DNA from: Rhodobacteraceae bacterium MED-G08
Lineage (GTDB): Bacteria > Pseudomonadota > Alphaproteobacteria > Rhodobacterales > Rhodobacteraceae
Assembly: GCA_002457055.1 (NCBI GenBank)
Contig: NTKT01000019.1
Coordinates: 1 to 47,361 of the forward strand
DNA length: 47,361 nt
Direction of reading: 5' to 3'
The number at the start of each line of letters is the position of its first letter. Within the stretch, counting starts at the first letter, position 1. The notes under the pieces were generated by a model that saw nothing but the letters and a program-made list of their open reading frames with translations, was not told where the DNA came from and made no database searches. The position numbers and the translations under genes were made by a program. Positions 8,676-18,290 of this stretch are shown here, piece by piece.

Positions 8676-9827
8676 ATGCGTGGTTTCACTCCTAATGAGT
8701 TTAATGCTAGATTGTCTAAGGCCCAAATTTTATTACAAAAGTCTGATCTTGATTGCCTATTGGTAACAAATGAGGCGGATTTTCGCTATTTTACAGGATT
8801 TTTAACTCGTTTTTGGGAAAGTCCGACGAGGCCATGGTATTTGCTAATTTTTGCCAATTATCCGCCAATAACTATAGTGCCATCTATCGGAGTACATTTA
8901 CTAAAAAAAACTTGGTCTGGTGAAATTCGTTCTTGGGAAAGTCCAAATGTTTCCGACGAGGGTATTTCATTGTTGCAAGATATTTTATCTGAATTTCTTC
9001 CAAAAAATGGAAAAGTTGGCCTTCCGTCAGGTCCAGAAACATTGTTGCGTATGCCACTCGTTTACTTCAATCAAATAAGGTCGTCGCTAGATAAACTTCA
9101 CTTTGTAAGTGACTGTGAAATAGTTAAAAATTTGAGATTAATTAAATCTCAAGCAGAAGTTGAAAAAATCAGCCAAGCCGCTGCAATTGCTGGACGTGCA
9201 TTTTCTCGAATAAATGAGGTTGCAGGTAGTGGTGTCCAACTCTCGAAAGTTTTTAGAGATTTTCAAGCTTTGTGTTTAGATGAGGGTGCTGACTGGGTAT
9301 CTTATTTGGCTGGTGCATCAGAGCAGGGTGGATATTCTGATGTTATATCTCCTGCTAAAGATGCACCATTAGTAGCAGGAGATGTTTTGATGTTAGACAC
9401 TGGGGTTGTTTATGATGGCTATTTTTGTGACTATAACCGAAATTTTGGTGTAACTGAGATCTCCAATAGGCTGAGCTCTAACTGGGATCGATTGCAAGAG
9501 GCAACGGAGGCTGGTAAAAATATGCTCATCCCCGGAAATACTGCGAAACAGGTGTTTTTTGCAATGAATGCAATTCTTCAAGAAAATAAGAAAAGAAAAA
9601 ATAGCTCTGGCCGTTTAGGTCATGGGTTGGGTATGCAGCTTACAGAATGGCCTTCCTTTTCAAAATATGATGAAACAATATTACAAGAAGGTATGGTCGT
9701 TACACTTGAGCCAATAATAGATATAGATGACGAAAAGATATTAGTTCATGAAGATAATTTTTTAATTACGGCAAATGGTCCAGAACAAATTAGTCCTCAA
9801 TGTAATCCAACAATACCTGTAATTTAG
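8676..9827 (+). CDS. M24 family metallohydrolase (creatinase/prolidase fold)
   Basis: 383 aa. An N-terminal creatinase-like domain (about 1-150) is followed by a C-terminal pita-bread domain. All five dinuclear-metal ligands of M24 enzymes can be placed: Asp241 (MLDTG), Asp252 (FCDYNR), His316 (GHGLGM), Glu345 (TLEPI) and Glu359 (VHEDN). An active C-N hydrolase is therefore likely. An AGGGGA ribosome-binding site precedes the start. It lies nine bases before an Asp/Glu-racemase-family gene. Ectoine catabolism (EutD/DoeA with EutA) pairs the same two families, but no other ectoine gene is nearby, and length alone does not discriminate. The substrate is unknown; Xaa-Pro peptidase or amide hydrolase are alternatives. 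Confidence 0.85.
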   Translation: MRGFTPNEFNARLSKAQILLQKSDLDCLLVTNEADFRYFTGFLTRFWESPTRPWYLLIFANYPPITIVPSIGVHLLKKTWSGEIRSWESPNVSDEGISLLQDILSEFLPKNGKVGLPSGPETLLRMPLVYFNQIRSSLDKLHFVSDCEIVKNLRLIKSQAEVEKISQAAAIAGRAFSRINEVAGSGVQLSKVFRDFQALCLDEGADWVSYLAGASEQGGYSDVISPAKDAPLVAGDVLMLDTGVVYDGYFCDYNRNFGVTEISNRLSSNWDRLQEATEAGKNMLIPGNTAKQVFFAMNAILQENKKRKNSSGRLGHGLGMQLTEWPSFSKYDETILQEGMVVTLEPIIDIDDEKILVHEDNFLITANGPEQISPQCNPTIPVI

Positions 9828-9836
9828 AGAAATCTA

Positions 9837-10580
9837 GTGCGGAAAGTTTCTTACGAAATCGGTTTGCCTATAGGCTCTAAGGCTAAACTTGGCTTAATTG
9901 TGCTCCAAGCTGATGAAACCATTGAATACGAGTTTTGGCAGCTAATATCAAAGTTGGATTTGGCGCTTCACGTGAGTCGCATTCCTAGTAATAGTGAAGT
10001 ATCTAAGGATGGCTTAATGGCCATGAAGAAAGAACTGTCGGAAGCTGCAAGTTTGTTTCCTGAAAAAATTAGATTTAATGTTGTCGGCTACGCCTGTACC
10101 AGCGCTTCGAGTATAATCGGCTCTAAAGTTGTTTCAGATATGATTAGAAAGGGATGTGTTGCACAGGAGGTTTGCAACCCTATCTCAGCTTTAATAGCCG
10201 CTTGCAAGCAAATGAAAATAAATGATCTTTTGTTTTTGACACCTTATGTTAGCGATGTTTCTGAGCATTTAATTGAGGAGGTTAATTCTAATGGGATTAG
10301 AACAACCGTAACAGCTAGTTTTGATGAAAAAAACGAAGCGAGTGTAGCGAGGATAAGACCAACTTCAATAGTTGATGCAGTAAATGAGCTATATTCGGGA
10401 CAGTCGGCAATATTCATTTCATGCACTAACCTTCAAACATTTACTATTATAGAAGAAATTGAAAAAAAATGTGGTTGCATTTGTTTTTCGTCAAACCAAG
10501 TCTTAATTTGGCAGATGTTACGTCTTGCCCACATTGATCATAATCTTAGAGGTTATGGTAAACTTTTAAGTAAAAGTTAG
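9837..10580 (+). CDS. Asp/Glu racemase superfamily enzyme (maleate isomerase / EutA-like)
   Basis: 247 aa, starting with GTG nine bases after the M24 gene. Two cysteines sit where this superfamily has its catalytic pair: Cys87 in GYACTSAS and Cys196 in SCTNLQT. Keeping both cysteines favours a racemase or cis-trans isomerase over an arylmalonate decarboxylase, which has one. The C-terminal SSNQVLIWQMLRL is like the maleate isomerase group. Coupling to the M24 hydrolase suggests a two-step catabolic route for an amide or cyclic amidine, which is inference. It converges on a LysR gene across a 75-base gap. Confidence 0.8.
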   Translation: MRKVSYEIGLPIGSKAKLGLIVLQADETIEYEFWQLISKLDLALHVSRIPSNSEVSKDGLMAMKKELSEAASLFPEKIRFNVVGYACTSASSIIGSKVVSDMIRKGCVAQEVCNPISALIAACKQMKINDLLFLTPYVSDVSEHLIEEVNSNGIRTTVTASFDEKNEASVARIRPTSIVDAVNELYSGQSAIFISCTNLQTFTIIEEIEKKCGCICFSSNQVLIWQMLRLAHIDHNLRGYGKLLSKS

Positions 10581-10655
10581 ATCTGCAAAATTAAGAGGGT
10601 AAATATAAAATTTAAGCGAACTTAAGTGTATCAGCCTGGCAAGCTCAAAAATATT

Positions 10656-11579
10656 TCAAGATGTTTGCAATTTAACCTTTTCTTGCTCCAATTTAATTTT
10701 TTTTCGGTGTTCTATAATTTCGTCTTGGACAAAATCACGAAAGGTTTCTATTTTTTTTGAATGACGTAGTTCTTCTGGGTAAGCTAAATAAACAGGTACC
10801 TCAACAGATTCTACGTCATGCAAAACTCTCTGTACCCCGTCAAAGTCCTGTGTGACATAATCTGGTAAAACACCAATCCCTAGGTCATGAATTACAGCCT
10901 GTAAAACTCCAAAATAATTATTAACGGTCAGCATTGAGGGTAGATCATATTTTATTAAGTTTTGAACAAGTTCTAATCCTGCGCCAACCTGTGCAGACTT
11001 AGGATTTTGACAAATAAGTCTATGCTTTTTCAAGTCGTCTAAAGTTTGTGGTTCACCGTTCTGCGATAAGTATCGCGGAGAAGCATACAAGCGCATTTTA
11101 ACAGTCATGAGCCGTTTTCTGATTAAATCGGCTTGGCTAGGTTCTTTCATTCGGATTGCTACATCTGCCTCCCGCATTGGCAAGTCAAGCACTCGTTCTT
11201 CAAGCATCAGATCAATTTTGAGTTGTGGATAGGCCTCGTAAAGTTTTGGTAATCTAGGAGCCAACCACAATGACCCAAAACCTATTGTAGTAGTTACTCT
11301 AAGTTCTCCATATATTTCCTCCTCACTATCTTTAATTCTGGCAGAGGCTGCATCTATTCTTTTTGACATAGATTTTGTTGCATCGAATAATAACTCGCCC
11401 TGTTCTGTGAGAATTAGACCTCGAGCGTGTCGATGAAACAAAATGGTGTTTAAGCTTTCTTCAAGTGATCTTATTTGACGACTTACTGCCGACTGCGATA
11501 GATGAAGTGTATCTCCTGCGTGCGTTAAACTGCCGGCATCCGCCACTGCATGAAAAATCCTAAGTTTATCCCAGTCCAT
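10656..11579 (-). CDS. LysR-family transcriptional regulator
   Basis: 307 aa. An N-terminal winged helix-turn-helix (about 1-60) with AGSLTHAGDTLHLSQSAVSR is followed by a linker helix and a periplasmic-binding-like effector domain starting near residue 92 (GELRVTTTIGFGSLWLAP). The C-terminal 20 residues are unusually Lys/Glu rich. LysR proteins usually act on a divergent neighbour. Here that is the acyltransferase gene across a 173-base gap holding two 17-bp direct repeats. The M24/racemase pair converges on it and is a less likely target. The effector is unknown. Confidence 0.9.
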   Translation of the reverse strand: MDWDKLRIFHAVADAGSLTHAGDTLHLSQSAVSRQIRSLEESLNTILFHRHARGLILTEQGELLFDATKSMSKRIDAASARIKDSEEEIYGELRVTTTIGFGSLWLAPRLPKLYEAYPQLKIDLMLEERVLDLPMREADVAIRMKEPSQADLIRKRLMTVKMRLYASPRYLSQNGEPQTLDDLKKHRLICQNPKSAQVGAGLELVQNLIKYDLPSMLTVNNYFGVLQAVIHDLGIGVLPDYVTQDFDGVQRVLHDVESVEVPVYLAYPEELRHSKKIETFRDFVQDEIIEHRKKIKLEQEKVKLQTS

Positions 11580-11630
11580 AAGTATCTCAATATTTTTTTG
11601 ATATTTGTAAACTAAATCTCTTAAGTTTCA

Positions 11631-11681
11631 ATGAATTAAGTATTGCTTGATATAAAAATTTCCTATGAATTAAGTGTTGCT
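11631..11681. repeat. Two 17-bp direct repeats in the LysR / acyltransferase divergent region
   Basis: ATGAATTAAGTATTGCT at 11631-11647 and ATGAATTAAGTGTTGCT at 11665-11681 differ at one base. Their starts are 34 bases apart, about three helical turns, so a dimer or tetramer could bind both on one face. Position between divergent genes, one a LysR regulator, suggests an operator pair. The function is inferred. Confidence 0.55.
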
Positions 11682-11752
11682 CTCAATACCACTGGATAAT
11701 TTATTCTTATTAATATAGGGGCCTTAAGTAACAACAATGTATGTAGATCGTT

Positions 11753-12628
11753 ATGAATAAAAAATTTTGTTACTATATAAGTTATGCACACTCTTCAACT
11801 AGTGGATTAGGTGGATCCTTTACAAGGGTTTTAGAGAACACTACGGGTAGGTTGGCTTTGCGAAAAAGCTCTAAAAGATGGCTACCTAACTTGAATTCTA
11901 TGCAAGTCTTTTGGCACTCAATCATGGAAGTTTATGGAGTTACAATAGACGTAATGCAGGGTGACATTAGCGACATTCCTAGTCGGGAGCCTTTGATCGT
12001 AGTCGCTAACCATCCATACGGAATTTTGGATGGTTTAGTCATTGGATCCATTCTGGCACAATGTCGTGCAAACTTTAAAATTGTTGCAAATGATATTTTT
12101 AACAAAGCACAGCATTTAAAAGACACTATTCTTCCTATTTCATTTAAAAATGATCGTGATGCGATACTACTAAACTTGGGAACAAGAAAAAATGCCCTCA
12201 AGCATTTGTCGCAGGGGGGGGCAATTGGAATATTTCCAGGAGGCACAGTATCCACTTCATCTAGATTATTTTCTGAACCAGCTGACCCAGTTTGGAGATC
12301 ATTCACTGCTAAAATGATTTTGAAATCAAACGCTGTTGTCATGCCTATTTTTTTTGATGGCAGCACTAGTAGAATATTTCAATTAGCCAGTCACTTTCAC
12401 TCTGCATTGAGGGCTGGCTTATTAATGCGCGAATGCAAGTTGCGTTTAGATAAGTCTGTAAGCTTAGTAATAGGTAAGCCAGTTTCGCGAAATATATTAG
12501 AATCATATAAAAACGATCCGGTCGGCATGATGGATTTTTTGAGAAGAGAAACGTATAAATTATCACCAAATAAAAATCAAACTTTTGAATATGGGTATGA
12601 GTTTGGAAGCAAGCATCGAAATATGTAG
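11753..12628 (+). CDS. Lysophospholipid acyltransferase family protein (PlsC/hemolysin-like)
   Basis: 291 aa. The acyltransferase motif NHPYGILDG (86-94) has His87 and Asp93 five residues apart instead of the usual four, as in the OlsA/hemolysin-like branch. The second motif GIFPGGTVSTSS (159-170) is also present. It probably acylates a lyso- or ornithine-type lipid at the inner membrane face. No long hydrophobic membrane helix is obvious. The start is uncertain because there is no good ribosome-binding site. murI follows after nine bases. No ornithine lipid olsB-like gene is adjacent. Confidence 0.82.
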   Translation: MNKKFCYYISYAHSSTSGLGGSFTRVLENTTGRLALRKSSKRWLPNLNSMQVFWHSIMEVYGVTIDVMQGDISDIPSREPLIVVANHPYGILDGLVIGSILAQCRANFKIVANDIFNKAQHLKDTILPISFKNDRDAILLNLGTRKNALKHLSQGGAIGIFPGGTVSTSSRLFSEPADPVWRSFTAKMILKSNAVVMPIFFDGSTSRIFQLASHFHSALRAGLLMRECKLRLDKSVSLVIGKPVSRNILESYKNDPVGMMDFLRRETYKLSPNKNQTFEYGYEFGSKHRNM

Positions 12629-12637
12629 GTATTTTAT

Positions 12638-13450
12638 ATGGCAGTAGGCATCTTTGACTCAGGGCTTGGTGGATTGACTATTCTTGATGCAGTCTCAAAT
12701 AGAATGCCGAGCCAATGTTTTATTTACTACGGTGATAACGCTAATACACCCTATGGAGTAAGAGACTCTGATGATATTTACAAATTAACTACTACTGGAT
12801 TAGAAAAATTGTGGGATGAAGGCTGTGATTTGGTTATTCTAGCGTGTAATACAGCCTCAGCTGCAGCACTGCGATCTATACAAGAAAAGTTTTTACCAAA
12901 TGGTAAGAGATGCTTAGGTGTTTTCGTTCCATTAATTGAGGCTTTAACAGAGCGCAACTGGGGAGATAATTCGCCGCCACGAGAGGTTTCTGTAAAAAAT
13001 GTTGCTCTATTTGCTACTCCAGCCACCGTTTCAAGCAGAGCTTTTCAACGCGAACTTGCCTTTCGTGCAATTGGTGTTGACGTAGAAGCCCAGGCATGTG
13101 GAGGGGTTGTGGATGCAATTGAAGATGGTGATCTAATACTTGCTGAGGCATTGGTCCGTAGTCATGTCGATGCATTAAAAAGAAAAATGCCTTTTCCTGA
13201 AGCGGCAATACTCGGGTGTACGCATTATCCACTTCTAGAAAAGAGTTTTAAGGAATCTTTGGGGCCCGATGTCAAGGTTTTCTCTCAGGCAAGCCTAGTG
13301 GCAGCAAGTTTACAGGATTACTTGGAGAGACACCCTAATATGAAAGGAGCTGCCACAGCTTCTAAATTTATCACTACCGGGGACCCCAAGAAGGTTTCGG
13401 ACCGCGCAACACAGTTTTTAAAACGTAAGATTGACTTCGAACGCTTTTAA
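12638..13450 (+). CDS. murI: Glutamate racemase
   Basis: 270 aa, normal length. It makes D-glutamate for peptidoglycan. The N-terminal [11 protein letters not shown] (4-14) and [11 protein letters not shown] (30-40) bind substrate. The two catalytic cysteines are Cys70 (ACNTAS) and Cys194 (GCTHYPLL), each supplying one of the two proton-transfer bases. It lies nine bases after the acyltransferase gene and 30 bases before argC, probably one transcription unit. Confidence 0.95.
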   Translation: MAVGIFDSGLGGLTILDAVSNRMPSQCFIYYGDNANTPYGVRDSDDIYKLTTTGLEKLWDEGCDLVILACNTASAAALRSIQEKFLPNGKRCLGVFVPLIEALTERNWGDNSPPREVSVKNVALFATPATVSSRAFQRELAFRAIGVDVEAQACGGVVDAIEDGDLILAEALVRSHVDALKRKMPFPEAAILGCTHYPLLEKSFKESLGPDVKVFSQASLVAASLQDYLERHPNMKGAATASKFITTGDPKKVSDRATQFLKRKIDFERF

Positions 13451-13480
13451 ATCTTAAGTTTTGGCAAAAAGAGAGTATGA

Positions 13481-14509
13481 ATGAAGCATAAATTAGCAAT
13501 AATTGGAGCATCTGGCTACACAGGCGCTGAGCTTATAAGGCTAATCGAGACGCATCCAAAAATGGAAGTAACAGCACTAGTCGGGAATACTAGAGCTGGT
13601 TCGTCAATGTCGGACATATTTTCACATCTATCCCATATGGAACTTCCATACTTAACAAAACTTGAAGAAACAGATTTCGAACGAATTGACCTATGTTTTT
13701 GTGCTTTGCCCCATAAGACAAGTCAGCAAGTTATTGGTCAACTTCCCGAAAGTCTTAAGGTCATAGATCTGAGTGCAGACTTTCGCTTGAGAGACGTTAA
13801 TGATTATGAAAAATGGTATAAAGAGAAACATGTTGAGACGGAACTTCAAAAAAAAGCCATTTATGGTTTAACAGAATTTTATCGCGAGCGGATTAAAGGC
13901 GCAAATCTTGTTGCAGGCACTGGGTGCAATGCAGCCCTCGGTCAGTATATATTACGGCCACTTATTAGTTCAAATGTAATTGATTTGGAAAATATTATCT
14001 TAGATATGAAATGTGCGGTTTCAGGTGCAGGTCGTGCAATGAGAGAAGACTTGCTACACTCAGAATCTTCCGAGGGAATTAGGGCTTATGCGGTGGGTGG
14101 AATTCATAGACATCTGGGAGAATTTGATCAGGAATTTTCACTGCTTGCCGGTCAGCCTGTGCAAATTCAATTTACTCCCCATCTTATCCCGGCAAATAGA
14201 GGTGTACTTGCGACTGCCTATGTAACGGGAAAGTCAGAAGAGATTTATGATACACTTTGCCAGCGATATGTTGATGAGCCCTTTTTACATGTTTTGCCGT
14301 TCGGTAAAATGCCGGCTACTCAAGACGTAAGGGGTTCGAATTACTGTTATCTTGGGGTAGTTCAAGATCGTAAGCAAGATAAAACTATCATAATTGGCGC
14401 TCTGGATAATTTAACTAAAGGTAGTAGTGGTCAAGCCATACAGAATGCCAATTTAATGTTGAATGAAAAAGAGACTTTGGGGCTGGAGATGGTCCCTTGT
14501 TTTCCATAA
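13481..14509 (+). CDS. argC: N-acetyl-gamma-glutamyl-phosphate reductase
   Basis: 342 aa. It performs the NADPH-dependent third step of arginine synthesis. The Rossmann motif [10 protein letters not shown] (9-18) is at the N-terminus, SADFRL (98-103) is present, and the catalytic Cys149 lies in [19 protein letters not shown] carries the conserved active-site His. The long (ArgC type 1) form fits. ccmE starts 10 bases after its stop. Confidence 0.96.
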   Translation: MKHKLAIIGASGYTGAELIRLIETHPKMEVTALVGNTRAGSSMSDIFSHLSHMELPYLTKLEETDFERIDLCFCALPHKTSQQVIGQLPESLKVIDLSADFRLRDVNDYEKWYKEKHVETELQKKAIYGLTEFYRERIKGANLVAGTGCNAALGQYILRPLISSNVIDLENIILDMKCAVSGAGRAMREDLLHSESSEGIRAYAVGGIHRHLGEFDQEFSLLAGQPVQIQFTPHLIPANRGVLATAYVTGKSEEIYDTLCQRYVDEPFLHVLPFGKMPATQDVRGSNYCYLGVVQDRKQDKTIIIGALDNLTKGSSGQAIQNANLMLNEKETLGLEMVPCFP

Positions 14510-14519
14510 GTTTGTTAAA

Positions 14520-14960
14520 ATGAAGAATTTGAAGAAAAAGCGCCGAGTTCAGATCATCAGCATTGCGTTCGTTGCATTGGCAACTGCTACTATTTTGATA
14601 GGTTTTGCGATGAAGGATGGGATTAATTTTTTTAAAAGTCCTACCCAAGTTGTTGAAAATACACCCAACCCTAATGAGGTATTCAGGATCGGAGGGCTGG
14701 TGGAGGAGGGCAGTTTGCTTCGAGGTGTTGGTGAAACCATTTCATTTAATGTTACGGATGGTAATGAAAGTGTTAATGTTAAATTTACAGGGATCTTGCC
14801 CGATCTATTTGAAGAAAATCAGGGTATGGTTGCAATGGGTAAATTTTCCGATGGAGTATTTTACGCCTCTGAAATCTTAGCTAAGCATGATGAAACTTAC
14901 ATGCCAGCTGAAGTAATTGACGCACTTAAAGAACAAGGGGTTTATCAAGAACCGAAATAA
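14520..14960 (+). CDS. ccmE: Cytochrome c-type biogenesis heme chaperone CcmE
   Basis: 146 aa from the ATG at 14520. An in-frame ATG at 14463 lies inside argC and gives a poor N-terminus, so I reject it. It has a basic N-terminus and a single membrane anchor (about 10-30), with an OB-fold domain outside the cytoplasm. The heme-attaching His123 and nearby Tyr127 lie in AKHDETYMPAE, the diagnostic CcmE motif. It covalently holds heme and passes it to CcmF/CcmH for attachment to apocytochrome c. It sits in the order argC-ccmE-ccmF-ccmH; ccmABCDG are not in the window. Confidence 0.95.
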   Translation: MKNLKKKRRVQIISIAFVALATATILIGFAMKDGINFFKSPTQVVENTPNPNEVFRIGGLVEEGSLLRGVGETISFNVTDGNESVNVKFTGILPDLFEENQGMVAMGKFSDGVFYASEILAKHDETYMPAEVIDALKEQGVYQEPK

Positions 14961-15016
14961 TGATTTAACGTACTGAAACCCTCTTAATTATTTTTGAGCG
15001 AGGAATTTCATAGTTC

Positions 15017-16981
15017 ATGATTACTGAGTTAGGTCATTTTTGTTTAATATTGGCGATGTTGGTTGCTTTTTTGCAATGTATTGTTCCATTTCTGGGCGCT
15101 CGAAAAAATAGTTATGGAATGATGAACTTTGGTGCGACCGCTGCAAATTTACAATTTGCTCTTTTAACGCTTTCTTTTGGCGCCTTGACACATGCTTTCG
15201 TAACTTCAGATTTTTCCGTTCGTTTGGTAGCTTTAAATTCTCACTCTTTAAAACCGCTGTTGTATAAGATTAGTGGAGTATGGGGTAACCATGAGGGTTC
15301 TATGCTTTTGTGGGTACTGATATTGGCTTTGTTTGGAGCTAGTGCTGTTTGGTTTGGAAGTAATCTTCCGATTAGATTGAAGGCTACAGTTCTCTCTGTT
15401 CAAGGAGCAGTTGGACTTGCGTTTTTGATATTTATTGTCTTTACCTCTAACCCATTTCTCCGTATTTTCCCAATCCCATTCGATGGCCAAGATCTTAATC
15501 CATTACTTCAGGACCCAGGTTTAGCTTTTCATCCTCCATTTTTGTATCTGGGCTATGTTGGGCTAAGTATGTCATTTTCCTTCGCAGTTGCCGCTCTTAT
15601 AGAAGGCAGAATAGATGCAGCTTGGGGAAGATGGGTAAGGCCGTGGACACTTGCAGCTTGGCTTTTTTTGACAATAGGGATAGCACTTGGAAGCTGGTGG
15701 GCTTATTATGAATTAGGTTGGGGAGGTTTCTGGTTTTGGGATCCGGTAGAGAATGCATCTTTTATTCCCTGGTTGTGTGCGGCAGCACTTCTTCATTCTG
15801 CTATAGTTGTTGAAAAGCGCGAAAACCTAAAAAGTTGGACAATTCTTCTTGCGATATTAGCATTTGGTTTCTCACTTACGGGGACTTTCATTGTGAGATC
15901 TGGCTTACTAACCTCCGTCCACGCTTTTGCGAATGACCCTGAACGAGGATTCTTTATCTTACTAATCTTTTGCTTTTTTGTAGGCGGTGCTTTGACGCTT
16001 TTTGCATTTCGCTCTAATTCACTTCAGGCAAAAGGTGTATTTTCTGTCGTAAGCAGAGAGAGCTCGCTGGTTGCTAATAATATTTTGTTAGTTGTTTCTG
16101 CTTTTGTTGTTTTTGTTGGAACGATTTGGCCTTATATTGCGGAAATATTTTTTGATAGAAAGTTGAGCGTTGGACCTCCATTTTTTAATATTGCTTTTAC
16201 ACCTTTCATGGTCGCGCTTGGGTTAATCTTGCCAATAGGCGCGATGGTTCCTTGGAAGAGGGGAAGATTAAACAAAATTTTAAAATCGCTTTTGATACCA
16301 ATCAGCTTTGCTATTTTATTGGCCTGCTTTGTTTGGGCGTTACAATCCCAAAAAACTATACTTGGCCCTATGGGTTTGTTTTTAGGAGTGTGGATAGTAA
16401 TAGGAGCTTTGTATGATCTATATAGCCGAACTGGATCAAATCGAAATTTGTTGAGACTCTTTCGTTTACCTCGTTCCGATTGGGGAAAGACTGTTGCTCA
16501 TGTTGGATTTGGTACCACGATATTTGCTATTTCAGCATTGGTTGCTTGGGAAAGTGAAGATATTCGCACAGCAAGTATTGGTGAAACTTGGTCTTTTTCA
16601 GGTTATGATTTTACTTTGCAGTCGGTTGAGAATTTGTCAGGTCCTAATTATTTTTCTGTTCAAGCGTCCATTAAAGTTGTTCAGGATGGTGAGGCTGTAG
16701 CAACTTTGTTTCCGGAAAAAAGAAATTATCCTGTTGCTCAGATGCCGACAACAGAGGCTGCCATAGATTACAAGCTGACCAGAGATGTTTATTTAGTTTT
16801 AGGTGACCGCCAGCTTGATGGTAAATGGACTGTTAGAACGTACATAAAACCATTTGCAAATTGGATATGGGCTGGATGCATAATAATGGCTCTGGGTGCA
16901 TTGATATCATTATCGGATAGGCGCTACCGAGTAGCGGCAGGAGCAAAGTCAACCCCAAGAATTGAGATAAAAAAAGCCTGA
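15017..16981 (+). CDS. ccmF: Cytochrome c heme lyase subunit CcmF
   Basis: 654 aa, a multi-spanning inner-membrane protein. The tryptophan-rich WWD domain that presents heme runs from about residue 228 to 246 (WGGFWFWDPVEN). Conserved His173 and His260 flank it as in the family. GVWGNHEGSMLLWV (88-101) is another CcmF signature. A periplasmic domain (about 520-620) precedes the last helix. It works with CcmH/CcmI to ligate heme to apocytochrome c thiols. It is separated from ccmE by 56 bases, and ccmH begins two bases after it. Confidence 0.96.
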   Translation: MITELGHFCLILAMLVAFLQCIVPFLGARKNSYGMMNFGATAANLQFALLTLSFGALTHAFVTSDFSVRLVALNSHSLKPLLYKISGVWGNHEGSMLLWVLILALFGASAVWFGSNLPIRLKATVLSVQGAVGLAFLIFIVFTSNPFLRIFPIPFDGQDLNPLLQDPGLAFHPPFLYLGYVGLSMSFSFAVAALIEGRIDAAWGRWVRPWTLAAWLFLTIGIALGSWWAYYELGWGGFWFWDPVENASFIPWLCAAALLHSAIVVEKRENLKSWTILLAILAFGFSLTGTFIVRSGLLTSVHAFANDPERGFFILLIFCFFVGGALTLFAFRSNSLQAKGVFSVVSRESSLVANNILLVVSAFVVFVGTIWPYIAEIFFDRKLSVGPPFFNIAFTPFMVALGLILPIGAMVPWKRGRLNKILKSLLIPISFAILLACFVWALQSQKTILGPMGLFLGVWIVIGALYDLYSRTGSNRNLLRLFRLPRSDWGKTVAHVGFGTTIFAISALVAWESEDIRTASIGETWSFSGYDFTLQSVENLSGPNYFSVQASIKVVQDGEAVATLFPEKRNYPVAQMPTTEAAIDYKLTRDVYLVLGDRQLDGKWTVRTYIKPFANWIWAGCIIMALGALISLSDRRYRVAAGAKSTPRIEIKKA

Positions 16982-16983
16982 AA

Positions 16984-17454
16984 ATGATTTTTAAAAAAAT
17001 AATTTTTATTTTCGCTTTAGCTACGTGCTCAATAGCTAATGCTGTTGAACCTGATGAGGTTCTTGCTAATCCTAAGCTGGAGGAGCGCGCGAGGCAAATC
17101 TCTAAAGATTTGAGATGCTTAGTTTGTCAGAACGAGAGTATTGATGAAAGTGATGCGGCTCTTGCAAGAGATTTGAGAGTATTAGTAAGGGAACGACTTC
17201 AGGCAGGTGATAGCAATGATGAAGTAATAAAATTTGTAGTTGATCGCTATGGAGAGTTTGCCTTGCTACGCCCGCGAATTGACGGTGTGAATTATTTATT
17301 ATGGTGGTTCGGCCCATTATTTTTACTTTTTTCAGTATTAACAGCTGTATTTTATGTAAGAAAACTTGGAAACATCTCAAAGACCCAAAATGATTTAACT
17401 GCACCGCTTAATGATGAAGAACGGAAGAAATTAAAAGAGATTATGGGTGATTGA
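16984..17454 (+). CDS. ccmH: Cytochrome c biogenesis thiol reductase subunit CcmH (CcmH/Ccl2)
   Basis: 156 aa. A cleavable signal peptide (about 1-20, ending IANA) is followed by the redox motif LRCLVCQN (43-50), whose two cysteines reduce apocytochrome c, and one C-terminal membrane helix (about 103-122). This is the short CcmH without the TPR (CcmI) part. Its start lies two bases after the ccmF stop, so translation is likely coupled. Confidence 0.95.
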   Translation: MIFKKIIFIFALATCSIANAVEPDEVLANPKLEERARQISKDLRCLVCQNESIDESDAALARDLRVLVRERLQAGDSNDEVIKFVVDRYGEFALLRPRIDGVNYLLWWFGPLFLLFSVLTAVFYVRKLGNISKTQNDLTAPLNDEERKKLKEIMGD

Positions 17455-17499
17455 GACTATTTAACTTACTCCAACAAGATAGAGACGGTTAACTGAATT

Positions 17500-18276
17500 A
17501 TGAATTACGAAAATATACTGGTTGAATACGAAAATTCTGTGGCAACTATTATTTTGAATAGGCCAAATGTAATGAATGCTTTAAATTCACAAATGAGGGC
17601 AGAGCTTACGGATGCTGTTACTCGATATTCTAAGGAAGCACGGGTGGTTGTTCTGACTGGTTCGGGAAGCGCGTTTTGTTCGGGGCAAGATTTAGGCGAT
17701 GGCAACTCGTTACAGTCAGTAGATTTAGAGAGAACTTTACGAGATGAGTATGAGCCATTAATACGTGCAATTGTTAATTCCCCGATACCAACCGTAACTG
17801 CTTTAAATGGGGCGGCTGCAGGTGCAGGGGCAAATTTGGCATTAGCAGCAGATATCGTAATTGCGAAATCCAGTGCTTATTTTGTGCAGGCTTTCAGTAG
17901 AATTGGTTTAATTCCAGATGTCGGTGGCACTTATTTCCTGCCGCGAGCTATGGGCTTGGCTAAAGCTATTGGCTCTTCAATCTTTGCGGATAAAATTATG
18001 GCCGCTGAAGCTCAGGAAATTGGATTAATATATGAATATGTTGAAGATGATAATTATGACATCCATCTAAAATCAAGAGTAGAGTATCTTTCCAATGGAC
18101 CAACAGTTGCTTTTACTGGGATCAAGACAGCAATGCGAAAATCTTTAAATAACTCTTTAGATGAACAGTTAGAGCTTGAGGCTAAATTACAAAAAAAATG
18201 CGGCAATACACGTGATTTCCAGGAAGGTGTTTTAGCGTTTCATGAAAAAAGAGATGCTAAATTTGAGGGGCGGTAA
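17500..18276 (+). CDS. Enoyl-CoA hydratase/isomerase family protein (PaaG-like)
   Basis: 258 aa, crotonase fold. Visible are NRPNVMNALN (20-29), SGQDLGD at the first CoA/oxyanion region, and NGAAAGAGANLALAADI for the second oxyanion hole. GLIPDVGGTYFLPR supplies an Asp, as in PaaG-type isomerases, and the Glu of classical hydratases is absent. A ring-1,2-epoxyphenylacetyl-CoA isomerase or delta-isomerase role is therefore possible, but no other paa genes are near. It follows ccmH by 45 bases and converges on gltA (14-base gap). Substrate uncertain. Confidence 0.85.
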   Translation: MNYENILVEYENSVATIILNRPNVMNALNSQMRAELTDAVTRYSKEARVVVLTGSGSAFCSGQDLGDGNSLQSVDLERTLRDEYEPLIRAIVNSPIPTVTALNGAAAGAGANLALAADIVIAKSSAYFVQAFSRIGLIPDVGGTYFLPRAMGLAKAIGSSIFADKIMAAEAQEIGLIYEYVEDDNYDIHLKSRVEYLSNGPTVAFTGIKTAMRKSLNNSLDEQLELEAKLQKKCGNTRDFQEGVLAFHEKRDAKFEGR

Positions 18277-18290
18277 GGTCTCTTATTTGA

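Noticed and set aside
14463-14519. Earlier ATG for ccmE
   Set aside because: It lies inside argC and would add residues unlike the family ahead of the basic N-terminus and anchor.
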